NCBI RefSeq assembly: GCF_000717655.1
Contig: NZ_JNZY01000010.1
Location: 372,001 to 436,000 of the forward strand
Source: Streptomyces katrae
GTDB lineage: Bacteria > Actinomycetota > Actinomycetes > Streptomycetales > Streptomycetaceae
Length of the DNA: 64,000 nucleotides
Direction: 5' to 3'
Shown here: piece by piece, positions 46,595-55,925 of the stretch
Position numbering within the stretch: position 1 is the stretch's first letter
Layout of the letters: each line of letters begins with the position of its first letter
Made by a program: the position numbers and the translations under genes
Notes under the pieces: model-generated
Databases searched by the model: none
Told to the model about the DNA's origin: nothing
Seen by the model: the letters and a program-made list of their open reading frames with translations, nothing else

Positions 46595-47068
46595 TCAGCC
46601 GTCGGCGGGCGGGACGTCCATGGCGTCCAGCGAGGCGAGCAGAGCCTGGACGGGAATCCGGCCGGCCGCCACGAGCTGGGCGCCTCCGCGCCGCAGTTCG
46701 CGGGCGAACGGCGCCGCCCACCTGTTCTCGTAGACGATGATCCCCGCCGAGTTCCCGGGTTCCAGAGCGGTGCCGGCATCGTCGATGTCGCTCTGGTCCA
46801 GCAGGCCGGACGCGGCTCCTTCGAAGACCGTCAGGTCGACCTCGTCGCCGAAGTCGGTCAGTTCCACCGCGGTCACCGAGCCGTCCAGGTCCTTGCGGAC
46901 GAAGACCAGGTCGAAGATCCGGATGATGCCGCGATCGACGAGATCCACGAGCATGGGCAGTCCGTTGCCCGTCATCCGATTGCCCGGGAACTCGATCACG
47001 GCGTAGTCCACGGGGCCCATGTCCTCGATGTCACCGAATCCGCGGGGTTCCTCGGGCTCGCTGCTCAT
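46595..47068 (-). CDS. DUF6325-like protein
   Basis: A 157-aa soluble acidic protein: MGPVDYAVIEFPGNRMTGNGLPMLVDLVDRGIIRIFDLVFVRKD, then ALEPGNSAGIIVYENRWAAPFARELRRGG. This is the DUF6325 pattern, related to DUF1269 membrane-stress proteins, usually encoded next to SHOCT genes as here. Function unknown. AGGAG 5 bases upstream fixes the ATG. Confidence 0.85.
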   Translation of the reverse strand: MSSEPEEPRGFGDIEDMGPVDYAVIEFPGNRMTGNGLPMLVDLVDRGIIRIFDLVFVRKDLDGSVTAVELTDFGDEVDLTVFEGAASGLLDQSDIDDAGTALEPGNSAGIIVYENRWAAPFARELRRGGAQLVAAGRIPVQALLASLDAMDVPPADG

Positions 47069-47255
47069 GGCTGCTCCTGTCGGGCTGGGGGAGGGAGGGA
47101 CGCCGGGCCGGCCGCCGGTGTGCGGACCGCGGGTGGCCGGGTACGAGCGGTACCGAAGCGGATGTCCCTGAGTTCATTGCAGCACCGCGCACGGACCTTC
47201 GCACATTCGGAAGCGTCACCTGTGGCAGGGGCCGACCGGCCGGCGGTCCGGCCGG

Positions 47256-47975
47256 TCAGCTGGTCAGCTGGTAGATGCTCTTGGCGGTCAGCCACAGGCC
47301 GAGGGCCAGGCACAGGATGACGATCGCCTGCTCCGAGTGGGCCTTCAGCCATCCGCGCATGCGCAGGAGCCGGGCCTGCGCCACCTCGGGGGAGAACACG
47401 ATGTACAGCTCGGCGGCCAGCAGGCTCGCGGTCGCGAGCAGGCAGAAGCCGAACAGGGCCGCATAGGTGGCCGCGTGCGAGGTGTTCGCCTCGAGTACCG
47501 TCGTCGCACCCGCGGCCACCATGCCCCACGGCTGGACGAGCACGGCCAGGCCGGCCGCCGCCCAGACCGAACTGTGGTCAAGGCCTTCGGCCACCTTGTC
47601 GGCCCGTTCTTCCCGAGCCTCCGCGCCGGGGGATGCCGCAGCACTCCCCGGGGCACCAGACGCAGCACCCGCCGGAGCCGCGGAGCTCGCCTGGATGAGG
47701 CGGCGGCGGTGCAGTCCGTAGAACACCAGCCCGATCCCGATGGCCAACTTGGCCGCAAGTCCTGCCACGCCGGGAGGGGAGCGCGGCGGCGGGGGCTGGC
47801 CGTCGGTCAGCGCGAGGACGACGGCGATCACCGCGACGAAGCAGGCGAGCCAGGCCAGAATGAAGGCGAGGCCCTTCCAGACGCCCCTGGCGGACGACAC
47901 CACGAGCGCGAACGCCATCATGGGCAGCGGGTAGAGCGTGATGACCAGTGCGATCAGCATCAGGTCGAGAACCAT
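47256..47975 (-). CDS. GAP-family (Sap-like) membrane protein
   Basis: A 239-aa membrane protein with six predicted spans: MVLDLMLIALVITLYPLPMM at the start, LAFILAWLACFVAVIAVVLAL, a cytosolic Ala/Gly-rich loop, and LFGFCLLATASLLAAELYIVFSP. It fits the GAP/Sap family, named after mycobacterial glycolipid-export accessory proteins and often seen in stress clusters. A G-rich site precedes the ATG. Confidence 0.85.
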   Translation of the reverse strand: MVLDLMLIALVITLYPLPMMAFALVVSSARGVWKGLAFILAWLACFVAVIAVVLALTDGQPPPPRSPPGVAGLAAKLAIGIGLVFYGLHRRRLIQASSAAPAGAASGAPGSAAASPGAEAREERADKVAEGLDHSSVWAAAGLAVLVQPWGMVAAGATTVLEANTSHAATYAALFGFCLLATASLLAAELYIVFSPEVAQARLLRMRGWLKAHSEQAIVILCLALGLWLTAKSIYQLTS

Positions 47976-48125
47976 GGCGCCCCCAGCGCGTGACGACGTA
48001 CCACGTCGACCCTACGCAGCGGACCCGCCTTCGACACCTTTTGCGGGCGCGCGGTACCGGGCACCGGTTCGAGATGCCGCTCCGGGCGGCATCCTCCAAC
48101 CTGGACGCACACGAAGGAGAGACTC

Positions 48126-48212
48126 ATGGCGACGACTGCTCCGCAGGTGCTGTCGTGGCTGCCCGGCCGTTGTCCGCCTCCCTCCCCACCGCCCCACTCC
48201 CCGGTGCACTGA
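48126..48212 (+). CDS. 28-aa leader ORF coupled to the BrkB gene
   Basis: ATG at 48126 follows AAGGAGAG, the best ribosome-binding site in the area. It encodes MATTAPQVLSWLPGRCPPPS, then PPPHSPVH, with proline runs that could slow ribosomes. Its TGA overlaps the ATG of the next gene (TGATG at 48210-48214), which has no site of its own. It therefore probably couples or regulates translation of the BrkB gene. Confidence 0.5.
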   Translation: MATTAPQVLSWLPGRCPPPSPPPHSPVH

Positions 48213-49126
48213 TGGCCGCCGGCAAGCGGGCACACCATCCCGTGCACCCCTCGTGGTGGCGGACCCGTTCGCGCACGGCAGCGGTGAGGGCGCGACGCCT
48301 CCAGCGCGAGGCGGAGACCCGCTTCCCGGTGATCACCCATGTGGCGGAGCGCATGGTGGCGGTGAACATCTTCGACTCCGCGACGCGCCTCGCCGCGCAG
48401 TGTTTCCTCACCGCCGTCCCGCTGGTCTTCGCCGTGGCGTCGTTCGCGCCCGAAGGCCTGCAGCAGCAAATGGCCGAATCCATGCGCGCGGTCTTCGGGC
48501 TCACCGGTGAGGCGAGCGAGCAGCTGAACGCCATCTTCGGCGGCACCGACAGCGAATTCCAGAATGCGGTGGGCGTGGTGGGCGCCCTGATGGTGCTGCT
48601 GTCCGCGACCGCCGTGAGCCGCGCCATGCAACGCCTGTGCAAGCGGGCGTGGGAGATTCCGCGGAAGGGGGTCCACATCGCGATCTGGCGCTGGGTCGCC
48701 TGGATCGGCGTCTGGCTCTGCGTGCTGGTCGTGCAGGGACCGGTCCGCGACGGGTTCGGCGTCGGACTGTGGCTGGGCATCCCCCTCACGTTCGTCTTCC
48801 TGGCGCTGACGTGGTGGTGGTCGCAGCACCTCCTGCTGGGCGGACTGGTGGGCTGGCTCCCCCTGCTGCCGGGAGCCGTGCTCACCGCCCTTGGCGCCAC
48901 CGCCCTCTCGCTCGTCGCCCGCTTCTACATGCCGCGCGCCCTCAATCGGGCGCTGAGCGACTACGGGTCGGCCGGTTCGGTCTTCGTCCTGCTGTCCTGG
49001 CTGATCGTGGTGTGCGTGGCCATCGCCATCGGTGTCACTGCGGGCGCCGTCCTGGCGCAGGAGCCGTTCCTGGCCGGGCGGCTGGGCAGTCCGCTCCCCA
49101 AGCGGCCGGGGGACGACCAGGGCTGA
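48212..49126 (+). CDS. YihY/BrkB-family membrane protein
   Basis: A 304-aa inner-membrane protein with about six spans. ERMVAVNIFDSATRLAAQCFLTAVPLVFAV, FGGTDSEFQNAVGVVGALMVLLSATAVSRAMQR and FYMPRALNRALSDYGSAGSVFVLLSW are the YihY (once called RNase BN) pattern. Function is still debated; probable transporter. Start at ATG 48212 is translationally coupled to the leader ORF. Confidence 0.88.
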   Translation: MAAGKRAHHPVHPSWWRTRSRTAAVRARRLQREAETRFPVITHVAERMVAVNIFDSATRLAAQCFLTAVPLVFAVASFAPEGLQQQMAESMRAVFGLTGEASEQLNAIFGGTDSEFQNAVGVVGALMVLLSATAVSRAMQRLCKRAWEIPRKGVHIAIWRWVAWIGVWLCVLVVQGPVRDGFGVGLWLGIPLTFVFLALTWWWSQHLLLGGLVGWLPLLPGAVLTALGATALSLVARFYMPRALNRALSDYGSAGSVFVLLSWLIVVCVAIAIGVTAGAVLAQEPFLAGRLGSPLPKRPGDDQG

Positions 49127-49231
49127 GCAGACCGGGTGCCGTGCGCCGGAGCCGAACGGCACCGTACGGCGCTGCCGGGCCGTGAGTGCCATGCTGGGCA
49201 GCAGGGGCCCGCGTGGCCTGGAGGTGCAGCG

Positions 49232-50653
49232 ATGGCAATGCATGCCGCAGGGGCGGAGAACGGCACCCGCGGACTGTCCGCCGCGGAACGGGCCGAGCGC
49301 GGACGCGCCGCCCGGCACCGGACGCCCCGCTCCGTGCACGGGGAGTTCGAACCGCCCGCGGACCGACGGGATCCGGTGGAGGTACTCGAGGGGCAGGCGG
49401 CCGGCCGAGTGCCGGAGCTGGTACCGATCCGCTACGGGCGGATGTCAGAGTCCCCGTTCCGCTTCTATCGGGGCGCCGCGGCCGTCATGGCCGCCGACCT
49501 GGCCCACACCCCGGACTCCGGACTCCGGGCCCAACTGTGCGGCGATGCCCACATGTTGAACTACGGCCTCCTCGGCACCCCGGAGCGGAACCTGCTGTTC
49601 GACGTCAACGACTTCGACGAGACACTGCCCGGACCGTGGGAGTGGGACGTCAAGCGGCTGGCCGTGAGCCTGGCCATCGCCGGGCGGGAGAACGGCTTCA
49701 CCGATGCCGAGCGCACCGCGATCGTCCGGTCCGCGGGCCGCTCCTACCGTGAGCAGATGCGCCGCTACGCCGTCATGCGCCACCTCGACGTCTGGTACGC
49801 GAGGGTCGATGCGGAGCAGCTCCAGACACTGGGGGCGGCCGAACTGCGCTCGCGCGGCCGCAGGCGGCTGGCCGAGGAGCTGGCCAAAGCACGCGGGCGG
49901 GACAGCCTGCAGGCAGCCGGGAAACTCACCGAGGTGGTCTCCGGCGAGCGCCGGTTCAGGTCGGTACCGCCCCTGGTCGTACCGCTCACGGAGCTGCTGG
50001 CGGACAACGAGCGCGGCCCGCTCGAGGAGCAGATCCGCGAAATGGTCGAACAGTACGGCCAGACCCTCCCTTCGGACCGGCGGCACCTGCTGCGGCAGTT
50101 CACCGTCGTCGACATGGCCCGCAAGGTGGTGGGGGTCGGGAGTGTGGGCACCCGGTGCTGGATCATTCTGCTCCAGGGCAGGGACGGCGACGACCCGTTG
50201 ATCCTCCAGGCCAAGGAGGCCGGCGAGTCGGTCCTCGCCCCGTACGTCGGCGCCGGCGAGCATTCCATGCAGGGCGAACGGGTGGTGGCCGGGCAGCGCC
50301 TGATGCAGGCAGCCGGCGACATCTTCCTGGGCTGGTACCGGGCGAAGGGCATCGACGGCCGCCAGCGGGACTTCTACGTACGGCAGTTGCGGGACTGGAA
50401 GGGGAGCATCGAACCGGAGCTCATGGCGCCGCGGGGCATGCAGACGCTCGGCGACGTGTGCGCGACCACCCTGGCCCGGGCACACGCCCGGTCCGGCGAC
50501 CGGATCGGCATCGCCGCCTATCTGGGCAGCGCCGACGTGTTCGACCGGGCACTGGTGCGGTTCGCGGAGGCGTACGCCGACCGGAACGAGCGCGACCACC
50601 AGGCCCTGGTGGACGCAGTGGCCTCGGGCCGGGTGGCGGCGCAATCGGCGTGA
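49232..50653 (+). CDS. DUF2252 protein
   Basis: A 473-aa soluble protein. Marked segments are MSESPFRFYRGAAAVMAADLA, LCGDAHMLNYGLLGTPERNLLFDVNDFDETLPGPWEWDVKRL and GVGSVGTRCWIILLQGRDGDDPLILQAKEA. The GDAHxxN and DxNDFD motifs look like a protein-kinase or aminoglycoside-phosphotransferase-like catalytic site, so an ATP-dependent kinase-like enzyme is possible. GGAGG 7 bases before the ATG at 49232 decides the start. Confidence 0.9.
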   Translation: MAMHAAGAENGTRGLSAAERAERGRAARHRTPRSVHGEFEPPADRRDPVEVLEGQAAGRVPELVPIRYGRMSESPFRFYRGAAAVMAADLAHTPDSGLRAQLCGDAHMLNYGLLGTPERNLLFDVNDFDETLPGPWEWDVKRLAVSLAIAGRENGFTDAERTAIVRSAGRSYREQMRRYAVMRHLDVWYARVDAEQLQTLGAAELRSRGRRRLAEELAKARGRDSLQAAGKLTEVVSGERRFRSVPPLVVPLTELLADNERGPLEEQIREMVEQYGQTLPSDRRHLLRQFTVVDMARKVVGVGSVGTRCWIILLQGRDGDDPLILQAKEAGESVLAPYVGAGEHSMQGERVVAGQRLMQAAGDIFLGWYRAKGIDGRQRDFYVRQLRDWKGSIEPELMAPRGMQTLGDVCATTLARAHARSGDRIGIAAYLGSADVFDRALVRFAEAYADRNERDHQALVDAVASGRVAAQSA

Positions 50654-50753
50654 ACGCCGGCGGGCGCTGCGAGCGCCCCGCGTCTGTGCCAGTCGGCTGA
50701 CCTGCCCGGCGAGGCGACACGTGGCTGTCCGGAGCCGTGGGAGGCTCCGTTCC

Positions 50754-52379
50754 ATGACAGCCAAGGCACACCCGACATCCGCGGCCGGGGCGGCGAAGGG
50801 CGCCCGGGGCGTCCTGCTGACGCTGGCGGCCGGCCAGTTCCTGATGGCCCTGGACAGTTCGGTCATGAACGTCTCGATCGCGACGGTGGCGGAGGACATC
50901 GGCACCACGGTCAGTGGCCTGCAGGGCGCGATCACCGCCTACACGCTGGTCATGGCGATGCTGATGATCAGCGGTGGCAAGGTCGGCGCCCTCGTCGGCC
51001 GCAAGCGGGCGTTCATGATCGGCTGCGTCATCTACGGCTGCGGATCCCTCACCACGTCACTCGCCCCGAACCTCACCGTCCTGCTGCTGGGCTGGTCGTT
51101 GCTGGAGGGTGTGGGAGCCGCGCTGATCATGCCGGCGATCGTGGCGCTCGTCGCCTCGAACTTCGCCGTGGAGCGCAGGCCGGCCGCGTACGGGCTGGTC
51201 GCCGCCGCAGGGGCGGTGGCGATCGCGCTGGGGCCGCTCATCGGCGGCGTGGCGACGACGTTCTTCTCCTGGCGCTGGGTGTTCGCCGGGGAGGTCGTGG
51301 TCGTGCTGGCCATCCTGCTGCTCGCCCGCCGGGTCGCCGACGCGCCCCCCGACCACCGGCCGCGCATCGACGTCGTGGGCGCGATCGTGTCGGCGCTGGG
51401 CATCGGACTGTTCGTCTTCGCCGTGCTGCGCACGAGCGAGTGGGGCTGGTTCCGGCCCAAGGCCGGCGCACCGTCCTGGTTCCACCTCTCACCGGTCGTC
51501 TGGCTGATGATGGCCGGCCTCTTCCTCCTCTGGCTGTTCTTCCGCTGGGAGGCACGTCTGGTCGCACGCGGGACCGAACCCCTCGTGGATCCGGAGCTCC
51601 TGGGCAACCGGCAGCTCACCGGCGGCCTGACGATGTTCTTCTTCCAGTACCTCGTACAAATGGGCGTGTTCTTCGTCGTCCCGCTCTACCTGTCCGTCGC
51701 CCTGGGCCTGTCCGCCGTCAAGACCGGCGTACTGATCCTTCCGCTTTCCATCTCCCTGCTGGCCGCCGCTGTCGGGATCCCCCGGTTCCGTCCGGACGCC
51801 TCACCTCGGCGCGTGGTGCGGTTCGGAGTGCTGCTGATGCTCGCCGGGGCCGTCGTCCTGCTGGCCGCCCTGGACGAGGACTCCGGCGCGGGCGTCGTCA
51901 CCGTCCCGCTGCTGCTGATCGGTCTGGGGATGGGGGCGCTGGCCTCACAGCTCGGAGCCGTCACGGTTTCGGCCGTCCCGGACGAGCAGAGCGCCGATGT
52001 CGGCGGAATCCAGAACACCGTCACGAACCTCGGCGCGTCGATCGGTACCGCCGTCGCCGGGTCGATCCTCATCACCATGCTGACCTCGTCGTTCCTCACG
52101 ACCATCGAGCAGAACCCGGCGGTCCCGGCCGAGGTCAAGGAGCAGGCGAACGTCCAACTCGTCGGGGGAGCGCCCTTCCTGTCGGACGCCCAGCTCACCG
52201 CAGCCCTCGAGGATGCCGGTGCGAAGTCGGAGGTGACGCAGGCTGCACTCGACGCGAACGTCACCGCACGGATCGACGGCCTGCGGGCCGCCCTGGGGGT
52301 CCTCGCACTGGCCGCACTGACGGCGCTGTTCTTCACCCAGCGCATCCCCGCGACCCAGCCCGGGGCGGCGCGTCCCTGA
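50754..52379 (+). CDS. MFS transporter, DHA2 family
   Basis: A 541-aa efflux protein with about 14 spans. LAAGQFLMALDSSVMNVSIATV is motif D1, GGKVGALVGRKRAFMIG the A motif, and LVAAAGAVAIALGPLIGG motif C. A large extracytoplasmic loop near the end (PAEVKEQANVQLVGGAPF) is seen in many actinobacterial members. GGGAGG 9 bases upstream supports ATG at 50754. It converges with the large membrane protein gene, 10 bases apart. Substrate unknown. Confidence 0.92.
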   Translation: MTAKAHPTSAAGAAKGARGVLLTLAAGQFLMALDSSVMNVSIATVAEDIGTTVSGLQGAITAYTLVMAMLMISGGKVGALVGRKRAFMIGCVIYGCGSLTTSLAPNLTVLLLGWSLLEGVGAALIMPAIVALVASNFAVERRPAAYGLVAAAGAVAIALGPLIGGVATTFFSWRWVFAGEVVVVLAILLLARRVADAPPDHRPRIDVVGAIVSALGIGLFVFAVLRTSEWGWFRPKAGAPSWFHLSPVVWLMMAGLFLLWLFFRWEARLVARGTEPLVDPELLGNRQLTGGLTMFFFQYLVQMGVFFVVPLYLSVALGLSAVKTGVLILPLSISLLAAAVGIPRFRPDASPRRVVRFGVLLMLAGAVVLLAALDEDSGAGVVTVPLLLIGLGMGALASQLGAVTVSAVPDEQSADVGGIQNTVTNLGASIGTAVAGSILITMLTSSFLTTIEQNPAVPAEVKEQANVQLVGGAPFLSDAQLTAALEDAGAKSEVTQAALDANVTARIDGLRAALGVLALAALTALFFTQRIPATQPGAARP

Positions 52380-52389
52380 GCCCGGCGGC

Positions 52390-53703
52390 CTACACGGAAC
52401 CCGGTGGTCTTCCGCCGACCGTCGCCCTGCTCTCGGCGACCTCGGCGTCTTCGGCGATGAACTCCGCCACGGCAAGGGCGAAGAGGAGCGCGAGGGCGAG
52501 GCCCAGGACGACCCAGCCGGTCGGGTGCGGCCACAGGACGAAAGCGAGGACGGCGGCCGCCACCAGGATCCATGTGATCCAGGCGCGGTGGCGACCGACG
52601 AACGGCCCGACCGGGCCCGTACGCAGGCCCGCGTGGTCGGCCGTGGCCCGGGTGGCCGCGATACCGGAGTGCCACAGCCGGCGGACCACCGTGGCACGGC
52701 GTCCCGGCCCCGAGAGCCAGGCGGCGAGCGCGAGCAGTACGCCGAGGACCACGACCGTGCGGACGGCGGTCCGCAGGAGGCGGATCAACGCGTCGTAGAC
52801 GGCGCCGGCGGCCGGCTGGGAGACGGTGTCGGGGAGCGCGTTGAGATAGACCGTACGGAAGACCGTCAAGGCGATGCCCAGGATGAGCGCCGCGGCGGCG
52901 AAGCCGAGGGCCGCCGCGACCAGGCTACGGCGCCGGTGGGCTGCCAGCAGGACGCCCACGGCCGCGAGGATCACGGCGATGACCGGCAGCCACAGGCCGA
53001 CGATCTCGAGCAGCCGGAAGCCGGTCTTGACCCGGCCGATGTCGTCCGACCGGAGAACGGTGAAGTCGGTGTGGATCTCGGGGATCTTGGCGGCGACGGT
53101 GAGCCCCGAGTCCACGAGCCGCGTCTTCACCTGTTCGATGACCGGGGCGAGATCCACGGTCACCGAGTCGTTCTTGATCTCCACGGCTCCCTCGTCGCTG
53201 CCGGTCAGCGCGCGTACGAGGGCGGTGTGGATCGTGCGGTTCGCGCCGGTCCAGATGGTGGCGAAGGCATCCGACGCGACGACGTCCTGCGCCTTGTCGT
53301 GCACGAAGCTCCGGACCGCGCCCTCGAGGCCGTTGCCCAGCTTCCCGAGCCCCTTCTGCAGCAGCGGCCGGTCCTCCGGCGCCACGCCCTCGAGCAGGGC
53401 AGGCAGGTCGAGGTGTTCCATGACCGCGCCCGTGACCCGGTTCGCGGCGGCCGCCTGGACGTCGGGGTTGGAGGCGAGAGGAGCCACGGTGGCGACGTAG
53501 CGGTCGGTGTCGCCCACGATGTCCGCCGTCCATGCGGCGACGATGCCCAAGGGGGCCAGGACGCAGCCGATGACGATCAGCAGGGCGGACAGGAAGGCGC
53601 GCAGCCTGTGCCGCGGCGGCGGGCGTTTCGCGGCCTCGCTCTCCAGCGTGGCAACCCGAGCCCGCAGAGCGGCGAGCTCGCCCTGGCTTTCGTCGTCCGG
53701 CAT
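52390..53703 (-). CDS. hypothetical membrane protein
   Basis: A 437-aa protein: a short coiled coil (ELAALRARVATLESEAAKR), one span (LRAFLSALLIVIGCVLAPLGIVAAW), an extracytoplasmic domain of about 190 residues (DTDRYVATVAPLASNPDVQ; VKTRLVDSGLTVAAKIPEIH), then four or more spans. This arrangement is common in Streptomyces as an unnamed family. AGGAGA 6 bases upstream fixes ATG at 53703. It faces the next gene head-on at the promoter side. Confidence 0.8.
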   Translation of the reverse strand: MPDDESQGELAALRARVATLESEAAKRPPPRHRLRAFLSALLIVIGCVLAPLGIVAAWTADIVGDTDRYVATVAPLASNPDVQAAAANRVTGAVMEHLDLPALLEGVAPEDRPLLQKGLGKLGNGLEGAVRSFVHDKAQDVVASDAFATIWTGANRTIHTALVRALTGSDEGAVEIKNDSVTVDLAPVIEQVKTRLVDSGLTVAAKIPEIHTDFTVLRSDDIGRVKTGFRLLEIVGLWLPVIAVILAAVGVLLAAHRRRSLVAAALGFAAAALILGIALTVFRTVYLNALPDTVSQPAAGAVYDALIRLLRTAVRTVVVLGVLLALAAWLSGPGRRATVVRRLWHSGIAATRATADHAGLRTGPVGPFVGRHRAWITWILVAAAVLAFVLWPHPTGWVVLGLALALLFALAVAEFIAEDAEVAESRATVGGRPPGSV

Positions 53704-53949
53704 GGCATGTCTCCTAGGGGTCGTACCCCAGGCAATCCCGGCCACCTCGATCCGGCGAGCGGTGGTGACCCGACCGGGTGAGACCTGTCGATGCGATCCG
53801 TGGCCTGCGGTGCGGCCCGGTGGGGCAGGGCGGCTGCGCCGATGCGAGAGGTACGGGGTGAGCCGTACGGGGCCGCTCGACATGCGGAACGCGGTGGGCG
53901 AGCCAATACTGCTGATCGCGGGCATCGGGCCCGCCCGAAGGAGGCATCC

Positions 53950-54354
53950 GTGGACGACGACTACCCGGCGCTGAGCATCTTCTGGTCCATGCTCTGGTTC
54001 TTCCTGTGGATCATGTGGCTGTTCCTGCTGTTCAAGATCATCACGGACATCTTCCGCGACCACGAGATGAGCGGCTGGGCCAAGGCGGGCTGGCTGATCT
54101 TCGTCATCGTGCTGCCCTTCCTCGGCGTACTGGTGTACGTCATCGCCCGCGGGAAGAGCATGACCCAGCGGGACGTCAAGCAGGCCAAGGAGAACGAGGC
54201 CGCTTTGCAGAACTACATCCGCGAGACGGCAGGCGCCGCTCCGGCCGGCGGATCGGGCGGCGCGGACGAGCTGGCCAAGCTGGCCGAGCTGAAGGCCAAG
54301 GGCGCGCTCACCGAGGAGGAGTTCCAGCAGGCCAAGACGAAGCTGCTGGCCTGA
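53950..54354 (+). CDS. PLDc_N and SHOCT-domain membrane protein
   Basis: A 134-aa protein. The first 70 residues contain two spans (IFWSMLWFFLWIMWLFLLFKII; WLIFVIVLPFLGVLVYVIARG), the PLDc_N pattern. The last 30 form a SHOCT domain (ELAKLAELKAKGALTEEEFQQAKTKLLA). GTG at 53950 is preferred because GGAGG lies 5-6 bases upstream. It overlaps the convergent CPBP gene by 47 bases at its 3' end. Confidence 0.88.
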   Translation: MDDDYPALSIFWSMLWFFLWIMWLFLLFKIITDIFRDHEMSGWAKAGWLIFVIVLPFLGVLVYVIARGKSMTQRDVKQAKENEAALQNYIRETAGAAPAGGSGGADELAKLAELKAKGALTEEEFQQAKTKLLA

Positions 54355-55444
54355 CGGCGTCCCGGACCGGCAGCGTGAGCTGGTGGTCCGGGCTGCGGCT
54401 CTCGACGCCGTACCGGGCGCCGAGTCTCGAGATCAGCAGGCAGTAGGCGGGTGCGCACACCAGCTCGAGGACGAGCGCCTGCCACGGGGCGTCTGCTGCG
54501 GTTCCGGAATCGGCCAGTTGTCCCAGCGCGAGCGCTATGCCGTAGGACAGCACGTTGTTCGCCGTGTGGATCGCGATCACGGCCTCCAGCCCGCCCGTAC
54601 GGATGACGAGCCAGCCCCACCACACCGCGGAGTAGAAGAGCAGCGCGAACCCCGACCACGCACCGAACCCGTGGGCGAGCGCGAAGAGCAGCGAGGCCAC
54701 GACGATCCCCGGCCAGGGCGAACGGAGGAAGCCCCCGAAGAACTGGACGAGCCAGCCCCGGAAGACGAACTCCTCGGCCGCGGCCTGGAAGGGAACCAGC
54801 CCCAGGAACACCGCCGAGCCGAGCAGCAGCGGCAGCCATCCGGGGAACTCGCCCGCGAGGCTCTCGGGGCCGTCCTCCACCCGGCCCCAGAGCACGAGCG
54901 CGCCCATCTGAAGGGCTATCAGGGGGAATGCCACCGCAGCACACCGGGCGAGCCAGCCCCAGCGCAGCCGGCCCAGGACGGAAATCACCGTTCCGGCGGG
55001 ACGGCGGCCGCACGCACGGACGGCCAGCAGGACGACGGGTATGCCGACCGCCAGGCCGACGAGCCCCATGGCCTCGTCCGCCAGCGGGTCGGACAGCACC
55101 CGGTCACCGCCGTCGGGGGCGAGCTGCAGGCCCAGTGCGTGGCCGATGGCCATGCCGGCCACGGTGACGGCTATGAGGCCCGCCGCCAGGAGGACCGTGA
55201 CGAGGAGAACCTCGCCGAGACGCCCGAGTGCGCCCTGCCGCCCGTTCCTCGCCTGCTCGTGGTACAGCGAACCGGCCGCCGCGGCCGCGAGGGCAGGGGG
55301 CTGGGCGTACCCGGCAGGGGGAGCGGGCCGGCCCTGCGGCGGGGCCCAGGGGGCCGCGCCGGCGCAAGGGCCGCCGTCGACCCAGACCTGGGCGTTCGCA
55401 TCGGCCGGCGTGAACCGGCCGTCCGGATGGGGAGTCTGTGACAC
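54308..55444 (-). CDS. CPBP-family intramembrane metalloprotease
   Basis: A 378-aa protein with a Pro/Ala-rich cytosolic N-terminus (1-75) and about eight spans. The catalytic set is present: Glu224-Glu225 with Arg229 (AAAEEFVFRG), His258 (FALAHG) and His293 (IHTANN). Family members cleave membrane peptides or process signals, and many protect against bacteriocins. Its C-terminal codons overlap the SHOCT gene on the other strand. Confidence 0.93.
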   Translation of the reverse strand: MSQTPHPDGRFTPADANAQVWVDGGPCAGAAPWAPPQGRPAPPAGYAQPPALAAAAAGSLYHEQARNGRQGALGRLGEVLLVTVLLAAGLIAVTVAGMAIGHALGLQLAPDGGDRVLSDPLADEAMGLVGLAVGIPVVLLAVRACGRRPAGTVISVLGRLRWGWLARCAAVAFPLIALQMGALVLWGRVEDGPESLAGEFPGWLPLLLGSAVFLGLVPFQAAAEEFVFRGWLVQFFGGFLRSPWPGIVVASLLFALAHGFGAWSGFALLFYSAVWWGWLVIRTGGLEAVIAIHTANNVLSYGIALALGQLADSGTAADAPWQALVLELVCAPAYCLLISRLGARYGVESRSPDHQLTLPVRDAVRPAASSWPAGTPPR

Positions 55445-55499
55445 GGGTACCGCCCGCCTTCTTCCCGTTCGAGTGTCTGCGCGCCCATTCGATCACGCG

Positions 55500-55870
55500 T
55501 ACGTTGCGTACGGTGCGCAGGGCTTCGGCGGACGACGCAGGCGGGGTCCTGCTCGGCGATCTCGGCGGTGACCACGGCGACCGCGGCCCTCAACCCAGGC
55601 GTGCATCGGCAGGGGGGACTCGACCCCGCTCCGGACCGACGTCAGCAGCTGACACGTCAGGGTGACGTCGGAGCCGGCCGGAGTGATCTCTTTCGGGGAA
55701 GCCGCGACGGTCACGCCGTCGGCTTTCGCGGCCCGGCCGGCATCTTCCTGCGGCTGCCTGCCGGTCCTTGAACTGGCCGTACGTACCCGAGAAGGCGAGG
55801 ACCGCCTCCGTCGGTGACGGGAATTCAGGGGCTACCGGCAGGTATCGGACCGTGTTCCGCCCAGGTTTGA
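55500..55870 (-). pseudogene. frameshifted remnant of a Streptomyces membrane or lipoprotein family
   Basis: Three minus-strand frames read in order as one decayed protein: VRYLPVAPEFPSPTEAVLA with TYGQFKDRQAAAG (near 55760-55850), then ADGVTVAASPKEITPAGSDV with TLTCQLLTSVRSG and LPMHAWVE (near 55590-55720), then RAAVAVVTAEIAEQDP (near 55545-55590). The pattern of a conserved Cys, 'TPAGSDVTLTCQ' and 'LPMxAW' resembles the C-terminal domain of a common Streptomyces secreted or membrane protein, recalled without name. At least two frameshifts and a lost N-terminus. Confidence 0.55.
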
Positions 55871-55925
55871 TAGGAGTTGGCGTAACCGGCGCGCGCCAGT
55901 ACGTCTGAGCGGGAAGGGCACGATC

